Shown here one piece after another: positions 21,101 to 33,100 of a stretch of 64,000 bases of DNA. The first letter of the stretch is position 1. Every line of letters begins with the position of its first letter. The translations under genes and the position numbers were made by a program. The notes beneath the pieces were generated by a model. The model worked only from the letters and a program-made list of their open reading frames with translations. It did not search any database and was not told the origin of the DNA. The DNA is from Rhynochetos jubatus (taxonomy: Eukaryota > Chordata > Aves > Eurypygiformes > Rhynochetidae): assembly GCA_027574665.1 (NCBI GenBank), contig CM050656.1, positions 11,979,501-12,043,500 of the forward strand, read 5' to 3'.

Positions 21101-24100
21101 TCTCTTATCTGTGGTCAGTCCAATAAACAGAGGCCCCAGGAAGAGATTTCTAAACATGACCATGGTGGAAAAAGCACTCTCTAACCACCAACAGGGCTCA
21201 TGAACTTTCAGGGATCACTTTGATCTTTGGTAGGATGTAGCCTCCCTGCTTGGATTACCAGAGACAAAGAGGGCTGCAATCAAAACCCAATCCTCTCGGC
21301 TTCCTCTGGATGAAGGCTGGCTTTCAGACCCCTCGAACTCTGCCCCCCACAGCCTGTTGCTGGACACCCTGTACAAGCAGGGAGGGTAAATCAGCCTCGC
21401 TGGCTTAGCGGAGGCAGCTCCGCACTCGGCGCATAAGCAATTAAATGGGTTCTTTTGCCTTGCCTGCCTGTACACGCTGTAAACGCTTCAACCTCAATTG
21501 ACTCTTTGGTAAATGATTTTCCTTTGTTGAAATGATGCTGATGCAGCTCCCGATTCAAATTCTTAGTTAAAATGCAATTTTTTTCTTAACATTTCCCGGC
21601 TATAGTTGGTAATTGACTCCTAATGGACTCTGTCATGGTTGAAACGATGCTAGTGCAACAACAGAAACTGCTTCTCTGCCCACCCTGGCGTGCCTATCCA
21701 CTACATGCCTGCAGACAGGCGCCAGTCAAGAGGCAATATTTAGGGCTGGCCTCCCTCACCTTGGCATCCTCAGCATCTTTCCAGCCCCATTCTCCATCAC
21801 CACCACCACCGAGCTGCTTTCTTCAGAGGGAGATAAGCCAGCCGTGGTTGAGCTTCACCAGATCAACCCTCAAGGGAATTCAGCGCACAAGGTGCGCAGG
21901 GACAGTGTATTAATTACATAATGGGGCCGGGGGGGGAACCAAAACAGTGTTTTAAGGAAGTGGTGGCCATTAGGCACACTCCATCAAGCAATAACTGCCT
22001 GGCATTCACTGCTTCTCCCCCCTTCCTGCACACAGCCTTTCGGAGGACAATGACACAAGTGCTCTCCGTTCACAAGGTGAAGAGACAGGAATTCCCGGGG
22101 ACTCACTGGAAACATCTGAGATTTTGTAACAGCCCTTTCCTGCTTGAAGGTGCTGAATTTAGTTCAGTCCACGCTGTCCTCAAATGGGAAATTGAGGTAA
22201 CATCAAATGTGAATTGTAACCTGTGTTCCGGGCTCCCTAGGCTTTCGCTCGGCTCAGGGAGAAATGAGAAGCAATAGCTTCCAGAATACAAGAGTTCTCA
22301 GCAGGGCTGCTCTGATCACAGCCTAGGATCAGGAGAGGGGCATGCACTGAGCTTGGGGAGACGTTACCGGGACTCAAGAGAGTGGGCAAGAAAAGGTAAA
22401 CCTGGACTAGAAAAAGAAGGCAGGTGAAAGACAACGAGTGTGTGGGACAACCCTGCACAGCAATACTGGAATACACTTGGGAGAAGCAGGGAGACAGATG
22501 CTTCTCCCTGCCATGAGGCATGAATGGCTGGCAGCATTTCATCCCATTTCTCAGGGAGAGAAAGGGAAAACAGGACTTAAACCAGCATTTTTCAAATGGG
22601 AGAGAGACAGAGAGCACACCAGAGGATTCTGACAACGGCTGCCTTAGACCAATCTGCCTTCCAAAAGACGTAACCAAAAAAGCATCTGCCACAAGGCAGC
22701 CAGCAGCTACTTCCCCCAGAAGAGCTGAAGGCCTGATCCCAGTAGGATTGCTGAAGGAAACATGTTACCCAGCCAGAGCATAACAGGGGGAAGGAGGAAA
22801 AGCAAAAGGGAAAAACCCAAAGAGAAATGGTTACAGGTTTCTCCGTCTCCTTCTTCTGGGGCAGCTTCTTCTTGGGAGCCTTGCGCTCGGCACGTCTCTG
22901 CTCAGTGGTTGTGTCAGCAGCTGTGATGAGCTTCTGCAGGTCTTGGGTTCTCTTTTCTCTCTCTTTCTTCCTGGTTTCGATTTTGCGGAGCTCCTGGATG
23001 AGGTATTCTTCTTCTGCCACCTGCAGACCAGAGCATGTAAAGGCAATCAGAGCAGCAGAGGAGGGCCAGCAAGGCACGGAGGCCATCTACCGATAACAGC
23101 TCTGCTCTGGGCCAGCCTGGGAATGACCATCAGCTCTGCTGCCCAATATCTTGGATTTGCAGAGCACATTATGCTGCACAGCCTTAGCCTGCATCCACGG
23201 CAATGCCAATCTACAAACTGGCAGGTACTGTATCACAACATCCACGATGTTGTGATATGGATGCTTCAGCAGCATCCATAAATGGTTAATCCCACTTCCA
23301 AAGAGACCAAGAGCACAGATAGAAGGGTTAAAAAAACCAAACATACTGTAGTTGCAAATGCAGTGTTGTGAAAAGCTGGCTCCCCTCCCCAGACACAGCA
23401 GGTGGAACCTAGAGCAGCTATGCCTCATGTCAAGCACAGTGTGGGAAGGACAAGCAGCGTCATTACATACAGGAACTTGTCATTAGAGGGAACTACCAAT
23501 AGAAAAGGATGCTCTCCCCCAGCCTTTGGGGAACACACAGTTCCTTAACCTCTAAACCCTGGGACCGTTACACAGCTTCAACAAAGAGGAGAACTAAACA
23601 TGCAGATTTACAGCCTTTGATGTTTTCTGGCAAGATTTTTACTCTCAAGGAAATAATTCTCTCTCCATGGGACTCGGGGACTCATAAGGACATTGATCTG
23701 AGAACGCGTTTCTGTTCGGAGGACTAGTGTAGCGTCACAGAGAAGGTGTTGGCAGTTACCAGAGACCATAACGCTGCTCACCCAGCCCTCCCTCCTGTGT
23801 AGTCAGATTTCTCAGTTATTGCCCTTTTGCATCCCTTAAAATGACATGAACTCAACAACAAAAGCAGAACTCAGGTGTTGCTCTTTCCTTCTCCAGCCTT
23901 TCTTTCTCTTTCCCACCCTCTGGCCTACCTCATCCACCGACTGATTCAACTTAGCATAAATCTTTCAGAGCAGCAATGCTCTCTTCCCCAGGTTACCTGC
24001 TCCGGTGTCCTATTGTACAGCCTTTCCAGTTGTTCCTTCCTTCGCCTCTCATGGCCAGCATCGAAGACTGGGATTTTCAGGTCTGTGCCTGGAGCTGCAC

Positions 24101-27100
24101 GAATATTAGCCAGCTTGGCACAGATGTGGTAATACCTTTCCTTCAGGTCCTCCACCGATCTTTTCTGGGGAAGACATCCCAGGAGGACAACGTCAGGGAA
24201 GAACCAAACAAAACAGTGCGCAGTAGCCAGCCACGCACCACCGGCTGAGGGATGTCAGGTGGGGTATAAGACACAGTGCCTGGGAGGCAGATCAGCAGGG
24301 AGCCTTGCCAGTCCCAGAGGAACCACAGGGAAGGGGGAGTTTCTCAGTGAACCTGTGAATAAACTGTCACAGGTTCACAGCTACTGCTTTAGAAACACCC
24401 ACCAGAGCCGTCCAACAATACAGCAGAGGGTGAGAGACAGTGAAGCACTCCCAGATAAACGGATGCAAGGATAGTTGGCAGGTTCTCCTCCTGAGACAAC
24501 AGGGAACTGTGACAAATGCACAGGAGGCCTCCTCTGAGCTGCTCCAGACAACGGCCAGTCAAGCCACAACCAAGAAGGTATCAGCTGCAACAATTCACTG
24601 CCCATCATTACCTGGAGCCTGAGCTGTGTTCCCCTGCTCCAAGCACCGACGGTGTTTGGGCTGCCCAGCTGGGCAGACTCCTCTTATTTCACTTTGCTAC
24701 AGGCTCTTCACGTGAGCATTTCAGAGAGCAATAAAAAGCTCCAGCATTTGGAGCTGTTCTGTAGGAGTCACATCATTCCCCTGTATCACCAGAAGGCGCG
24801 GAACCAGCAGTTACAGATTTATGATCATGACACCAGGGGCACATCTTCAGAGCGCTGATGGTCCCTGCTGCACAGCAGAGGTGACAGAAACCTGCGCCAG
24901 GTCAGACCACGAGTCAGGAGCAGCACCAGGGAAAAATCCCAATCCCCAGGGACCATCATCAGATCCTTCTCCCAGCGCCTGGACTGCAGTCCAGGACACC
25001 CAACCTGCTCAGCTAAACAAACTCCCCAGCTGCCTTCTCTTCAAGGAACAAGGAATTGTTCTCCTGGCAGGGGGGAAATTTCTAACTTTCTAATAAAACA
25101 CAACAGGGAACGAGCACAAGTCACAGTGGATTTAATTACAGACAAAGCAAGCAGCAATGCCCTGTGCTGGAAATTCAATATTCCTCGCTGCCAATAATTC
25201 ATTATTTTCCCCTAATTAAGTTGATATAAAGGGTAATTCGGTCTTTGCAGTGCAGCAAGCCCTGCATGTGCCGCAGCAGCAGGTTGCTAGCAGCACCTTG
25301 GCCCCTGGCACTTACCTTGAACTGCTGGTGATCATAGCGGTCATGAATCACCACGAAGCGCAGATCAAAACGCCGAGCCAGGTCAAAGAGGTGGTCTGTC
25401 TCAGCTTTGGTCCACGCATCGTCGTGGAGATACATCTGGTACTCCTGCTCCGAGTAGACGGGTACCTGCACTGTCTACACAGTGAAAAGAAAAACGTGGT
25501 AGCCCTCCTGCAGCACTGCCCTTCTCACTGCCAGCTGGTAAGGGCTGAGAGAAGCGGAGCCAAGAACAAAAGCAGCACGCTGACGGGAGAGGGCTGCCAG
25601 GACCCTGAGCGATGGGTCCTGGTAGGTAACATGACGAGCAGGCAGAGCACTTGATAAGGAGCAACGTGTGATCTCAGGGCCACAGATATGACATTCTGGG
25701 GAGCCGAGCAGGAGGCTGAGGCTTGTGTCAGGTGGCTGACACAGGCAGAGGTTAGCAACCCACATCCTGACAACAGGTTTCAAAATTAATCAGGCTAACA
25801 TGCCAGAGAAACTGAGGTTCAGCCAGCCTCCCTACATTCCTCCCATCTAGCAGCACCAACACCTTGACATAAACGGCTCTGACAGTCGACTCCGGCTGGG
25901 ACAGGCTCACCTGTACAGGAAGAACAGGAAAGGCAAGGAACGGCAGCTCCGAGCCTTTAGCACACCTTCTGCTTTGATACACAACTTCTTTCATGAAGAT
26001 CTGAAAGGCTGGGTGCTGTACAACTGAGGACCATAAACTTGGCAAACAACTTTGTCCCTCCCATCCTCATCCACCCCTTCTCCAGCAGAGCCACGGGGCC
26101 AAACCACAGTCCAACTCTCAGAGTGTCCCGGGTGCCTAAAGGCCAAACCCACACTGCTGTCCGCAGCCTGGAACTGCTCTGCCAGGGCTCTATCCAGAAC
26201 ACAAGAGTCACATGAGCACTAAAGGAACAGTAAAAACACTGACTGCATTAGGGGAAGTCCTAGCACATGGTAAAGCAAAAGTGCAAACAGGTCTTTCCTC
26301 CCTTACACCCTCCCGCCACTCCTGCAGCGGAACTTTGCTCAGCTCGAGGAGGTCCTGCCTCCGCAATAAAACATCACATGCCTGTGAGCAACACACATGC
26401 TTCGACACCTCTATGTCCTCCCGAGTCCTACACCAGGGAAGTCATCCTCATGAGCTCCATATGGCTCGGAGGAGCATTTCTGAGCCCACAGGTAAAAGCT
26501 TCTTTAGATCTACGGCCCTTCTTCAGGTCCAGGGCCCTTCTTCCATCACTCAGACACAGAAGCTTAAAGGTGAAGCATGTCTCTTGGAGATGCACTGCAC
26601 CTCAACTTTCAAGTACCACTTCCTGCAAGAGAAAAGCCATCCTACTAGATAGACACTGTAAGGATGTCCTATGGACATCATGAAAAATAGTAGTTTCCAG
26701 AGTAGGAAATTTTCATTTCCTACATGGAAAGAGCCAGCAGGGCCCTCTGCAGGGGACAGACGGGAAGGCAGCAGATGCCTGATCAGAGGAGAGAATGGGA
26801 CAAGAGCAAAGAGCTCCCCAAAACACATCCTCAGCCCCACTCACGGCTACTGAGGTGAGAACTGACGAGAAGTGAGAAGGTGGCAACTCAAGATGGAAAG
26901 CTTGAGCCAACCACGGGATGACTGTTTAAAATGCATCATAGCCATGAAAATGCAAATATCACACACACACACCCCTACCCCCCCAAGGGATTTCCAGCAG
27001 AAGCTGGCAGGGTTTCAGTTGCACAAGACCTTGGCAGGAATACCCACCACAACTCTACTGACCCCTGTTCAGGAAAGATGAACTGAAATGGGAACAAGTA

Positions 27101-30100
27101 CAGAGAAGAGCAACAAGGATGAATAATGGGGTGGGGAACTTGTCTTCCCACAGCAGACTGGAAGAGAAAGCGGTCTAGCTAAGGAAGTCTGAAAGGGAAT
27201 CTGACTGCAAGCTTCAAGCATGCTAGATGGAATGGAAGGAATACCCACAGGAAAAAAAAAAGAACAACTGAAATGAGAACAAAGAAATTGGCTTGCAAAG
27301 AAATGCCAATTTCACATGGAAAATTTAACCTGTAAATGAGAAATGGAGCAGAGTCAGTCTGGAACAGCTTCCCAAGGAAGCGCAGGGGCAGGACCATCCA
27401 AGTGCTTTTCAAAAGGAACTTTATCAGTTTATGAAAGGGACTGGATGGTGCAGGACCTGAAAGAGCCAAGAAGAGGATTCAATGGCCCAGAAAACCCCTC
27501 TCAGAACTACATTTCACACTACAAACTCACACAATGATGAGCACTACATTAGCTAAAACTGCTTGGGAAAGATACTGGAGCCATGAGACAGTTCTGTGAC
27601 AACCATCAGCACAATGCCCAGCAGTGGTAAAGAGACAAACTGAAGATTAAAAATGATCGGAGGGTGGGAGAGGGGGAGAAGAGACAGAGAGAAAAAACCC
27701 ACGGACACACAGCCAATGTAAAAACTCACCAAGTAAGTGAAACACTAGTCCACCCATTTCAAAAATTTCAAAGGAAAGGATATTTGAGAACAACAGGGGT
27801 GACGCAGGGCACAGAAAGGCAGAGGTATGTCAAATTATGGAAAACACAGAACATAGCAAGGACAATTTACTACATCGTGTGACACAGAAGATCTCAGATG
27901 GACCAAATGAAACACCCAGGGAGCAGTTTAAAGCGAACAGAAAGAAGCACCTTTGCACACCGAGCAAAATCAACCTGCAGAACTCATTACCATGGTATAT
28001 TCACAAAGCAGCTTTCTGCCCTGGATGTACCGAGCAAGAATTATTAAACACAACTTCCAAGTTAAGAAATACTTAAGCCAAAGACCGCCAGAAGCTAGGA
28101 AGAAATGATCCGTATTTGCCGCATCCTCAGTCTCTTTCTCTAAGCCTTTACTAACAGTAGCCAGAAACAGAATATCGGCTGAGGCGGGCTTCTGCTCTGA
28201 CATCAGCGAAGCTGCTTTTAGATTCCTGTTTCACACCCGGGATCAAGGCTCGGCATACACTGTGAAACCCAAGTTTACATTTTGGATTTCACAAAGAGGA
28301 GGGATTTGGGTCGGAGACTGGGAGCGAAGAGAAAAGGCAAAGCAACTGTCAGTGATGTGGGAGCTGGGTTAAAAAGCACGAGTGTCCAGTGGGACAAAAC
28401 ACACAGGAAAATGGGCTCACGCCAAGGGGAGTAAGAGATTCAGACAGAAGTGAAAATGAAGCCACAGAAGAGTCTGGAAAAGTAAAATAAATTCCTCTGA
28501 CACAGCAAATATCTGCAAAACTCCTCATCAGTGGCTTCTATCCTCTCAAGCACGGATCCACAAGGGCGACGACTTGCTCCTAACATTATGCCATCTGCAC
28601 ATGCACAATTACAGAGGTCTGTGCCCCTAATCTAAAGGTTGCAGCCTTGCTGAAGGCTCTTCTGTCTGTCAGGTCATAGTACACGATAATGCTAAGGAAG
28701 CAAGAATCATATAATTACAACACCCGTGTGTGGTCCCCTGATAAACTGAGTTGAACTCAGCCAAAAACTGTTAGAGCAGCAGAAGTCTTAGAGACAGTTA
28801 CAGCCCCAAAGTTTCACCCAGACGGCAAGGTAGGTGCCTCGACTGAGTCACGCTTCAGATGTCCACCCTAGACATCAGAGAAGAGATACCCTGGGAGGCT
28901 CTTACCAATGTCCCAGCAAGGGGAAAAGCATCAGCGAGAGCTTGAGCCTTCTAACACAGAAGGTCAACCAACCACTTAACTCCACAGGAAGCCAAGCTTT
29001 GTCAGAGCTGATGCTCCGAGGGTTACAAACTTAAAATGTTGTATATACAGTCACACGGAAGCAGAGCTTTTGTGGAATCACGTTAGCACACACAGGTTTT
29101 TTTTCCCTTCAGATTTCCATCATGAAGGAGGTTAAATTACATTACGGAGGCACCCTAACTCTGTTCCTTCCTAACTCTGGAGGTCCTGACTTAGAAATAT
29201 AAATCTTGGTGTAGTTTTCTTTGTGCATACACATGAAAGCCCCAGTCACCTAAAGCAGATACATTTGGGAGAAAACAGCAGGAGGCTGCAACACCACATT
29301 GTGACAATTTAATATGAGATGCACAGAAGAGGGTACTGCGCCACGCTGATAGCACAGAAGCAATTTCAGAGGGAACACAACGTAATTCAGCATCTGGGCT
29401 GGAATCTGGCCAAGAGGTTGCAAGCCAGCTTTTTGGCCACAAAGCTCAAGCGAATTTTTTCACATTGGGCAAAATAACAAGACCCACGACTTTAACGTCT
29501 CACTCAGAAAAGAGTATCTTTTACTACCCAAAGCCTGTAATCAGGTGGAAGACATTGGTTAGGAACTGAATCCTTAGCAAATGAATGACTGCAGACCCGA
29601 AACACGGGGGGCTCTGGCAAGCTCTGACCACATACAGAGCCCACTTAGCTTGAATGATTCGGAGACATCATAGCCTGCGGTCACTTTGTCATTGTGGTCA
29701 CCAATTGCCAAATCTAACTCAGCCTTTACTAGCTGAAAGAACCACCTTCCTGTCTGGACATTCAAGAAGCTGGCCGAAGGGTATTTTCCAGCTGCTATTT
29801 ATATACTTCTGTTTGAAAGTGCCCCCACTTACTTTATTAAACCTGGCAAAAGGGTAGTCCTTCCCTTCCTCTGCTGCTCTCCTCCAGTGGTAGAACATCG
29901 CTCCATCTTTTCTCGCTGGGTTGGTGAAGGGCATCCACTTCCAAGGCCGGACTTTCTTGGACCCCAGTTTTGCTTTGACCGTTCGATAACCCTGAGTTGT
30001 GTCACTCGGCAGCAGCGGAGGTGCATCCCTGAGGTGGAGAAAAGCACCAGCTGATGAGAAGCAAGAAGCAGCCCAGGACAAACCCAAAGAGATTTCGGAC

Positions 30101-33100
30101 TCAACGTGGGATCTGCCACCACAACATTTAGGGTGAGAAAACCTGAGTCTAAGCTTTACTCCAGGATTTGCACTACACTGCAACACTTCCTGCATCCCAG
30201 GACATCACGGATGGGTTTGAACAGAACCATACAGAGAACAAACTACGCAAGAGACGTCTGGGGCAAGGGCAGAATCCATAGCGAGCCAAATACAGGCTGC
30301 AAGAGAACTCTTTTGGCAGAATTAACAGCAGGTGCTATTCCTGCTTGCAGATAAAAGAGAATTAGATACAGAGTGGTAAGAACACTGTCTTGTCTGCACT
30401 AGACTATTGCGCCTGTACCTAATTCACCTCCTACCCAGAGCAAGCCTCTCAAATTTAGAAGAGACACTGTCCATGACTGTCTAAGAGAGAAGGGCACAGG
30501 CCAAGCACAAAGGGCAATCTGGGAAGCGAGACTGCCCATGGTTTCAATGGGGTGCTGCCCTACCACCAAAAGCCCAGGCCACCCCACAACCTGCACAGAT
30601 GACCACAAGCCCTTACTTTTTGTCAGAGTAGAGGAGTGCATAAACTTCTCGGTGCATTCCTTCCGGCCTCTTGAACGTCAGCGTCTCTGAAGATTTCTTG
30701 GATTTTTTCTGAAACAAAAGAATTGAATTTTAGATTCAGAAGGAGCAATCCCTGAAGGAACATTAAACTACATAACCTGGTGCCCTGTGATGGTTTTCAC
30801 TTTTATCTGGGTTTAGACACCTTGAATTTCTCCAGGAAAGTTCCTGGTGAATAACATCGACAGACAAAACATGCCCAGCTTCAGTGATAGCACTCGCCAC
30901 TACTCAGACACTTGCTGTTGCTGATAACACGCACTTAAATTCCAAGTTGAATATCTGGCTGTAATTTTCAGGGGCTAGTGCACCGAGCTTTTTTTCACTC
31001 GCTAAGTGCTGTCCCCACGTGAAAGTACTAATGCATTCAATTAAATCATTTTTTAACCTTTCAGAGAAGATGCTAAGAAATGTCTTCCCACCCCCTCTTA
31101 GTTTTTTTTCACTTGGTTCTGCAGCAACTTCAGTTTCTACCAGCTGTGATCAAGGTCTTGCAGTTGCACGCTGTCAAAACTACTGGTATCACCTACAAAA
31201 GCAAACCCCCGTTCCTGCATCTGCTCTCCCATTTATGAAGCCAAGAATTTTTTTGACATAGCTCCTTCATAGTAGGAATTCAGGGTAAGAGACTCAATCT
31301 GCCCCCTAAAACCTTGTCAGACTTGATGATTTCTAGGACACGTTCCATCTCATATGACATATGCAGGTTTATAAACGGCTTGTGATTCAGGCTGACACAG
31401 TACAGCCGCGTTACCAAGGTACACTTCATCTGGGCCAAGTTTACTGAGTAGTCCAGAGCATTTGGTCTAACTGCACCATCTTTAACAACAGTGACACGGT
31501 AAGTAGTTATAAGTACTTGTTTACCATATCACTACCAACTTTTTAATCAGAATATCTTGCAGTAGTAAAACTAACACTGTATCATAAATTGTTTTAAATT
31601 CACACAGTCACCTTTATCGAGCAAATTCAAAATACCATTAAAAAAATAATTTATCACCTTGGACTACAACAATTTTCCATAAAACTCCACGACAGATATT
31701 CATTAGATCAGCACCTTTTCACTCCTAATCAAACACCTTTCTCCTAGTGCGTCCATCACTTCACCCAGGAGTGATGTAAGGCCAACTGAGGCACTTACCC
31801 ACGGGTCACCACGTACCATCTGTGAACACAGGCTTCTGGAATTCCCCCAAAGTTCCCAGATTTATTAAAAGTTAATATCAGCAGGCCAGAGATCAGCTCA
31901 GCCAGCTCTTTCAGGAGTTGAGAACAAATGACTTGCTCCTGCTGATATAAATGTTTTTATGCCTAGTAATTTTTATTTTAACATTCTCAGTTACTAATGG
32001 ACTGGAAAGTACTTCATGGTTTTCTTGTGATTTAAAGACATCAGTCTGTATCTTTTCTAATTGAGAACAGATCTATTTCCTGAGCAAGTGCTGCGCTGTT
32101 ATTAGTAATTTTGCTCTCTCCATGCAATAACAGCTTATACCTTTGCTTTGATTTAGCTTCTGTACTTTGTAGAAATCCAGACCGTTACACTCACAGCCGC
32201 AAGCGGCCTCCTGGGCTCCTTCCAAAACCTCCCACTGCACCTCCCCTTCCTCTCTCTTTCCATTACAGTAAATTTGAGGAGAAACCCATCTTATTCTCTG
32301 CTCCAAAAGAGAGACAGCCAGCCACTGGTATTCCTTCAGCTCTCTGCTAGCTAACAAACAAACGCATCCAAACCAAGAACGCGCAGCTCCAAACACCCAC
32401 CGGCACAACATCGCAGGCCGAATCCAGCCCATCGAGCTGCTCCCCGGACACACCATTCACCAACACAGCTGATAACTGGCGATTTTAACATTTCAGCCTT
32501 TAAATTACTGACACTCAGCAGTTTTCCATTACACCAATTGTACTGTGCGTCCTACCCCCAGCAAGGCAGTCATGAAACCACTCTGTTGCTCTTCAGAAAC
32601 AAATGTTTCAGGGGAAGCAAACAAAGCCAGTCAGAAAGTATTTTCAGGGATCAGGGGGTTGTTTTGGGGGTTGTTTTTCTAAACAAATGCACAGGCTTTA
32701 CTTCAGATCACCTCTGTACCAAAGAGCTCCAGGGGATTGCACCTCCCTCGTCTCGTTTCCAAGCATCTCCACATCTCATAACTACTCATAAAGTGACTTT
32801 CCCAACACCTCGCAAAGCACGGGACAGCCAAGACTTTGCCCGAATTTAAAATACAGAAGGCAACAACATACCGCAGCACGTTACCACACAGAACACAGCA
32901 CGTGACAGCACAGGTCCTTAACAGAGCTTACTAATTTGCCCATATTCCCACAGGCAACACATCCCAGTTCTCCCAAACGCACCTTTCTCTCACAAGGCCT
33001 GCTCCCATTTACCGTTCAGTCGGCCCAACAATGGGGTTTTTTTTTATTCTAATACAGGACTGTGTCATATTATTTCCATCTGCTTGGGAGCTAGACCGTA

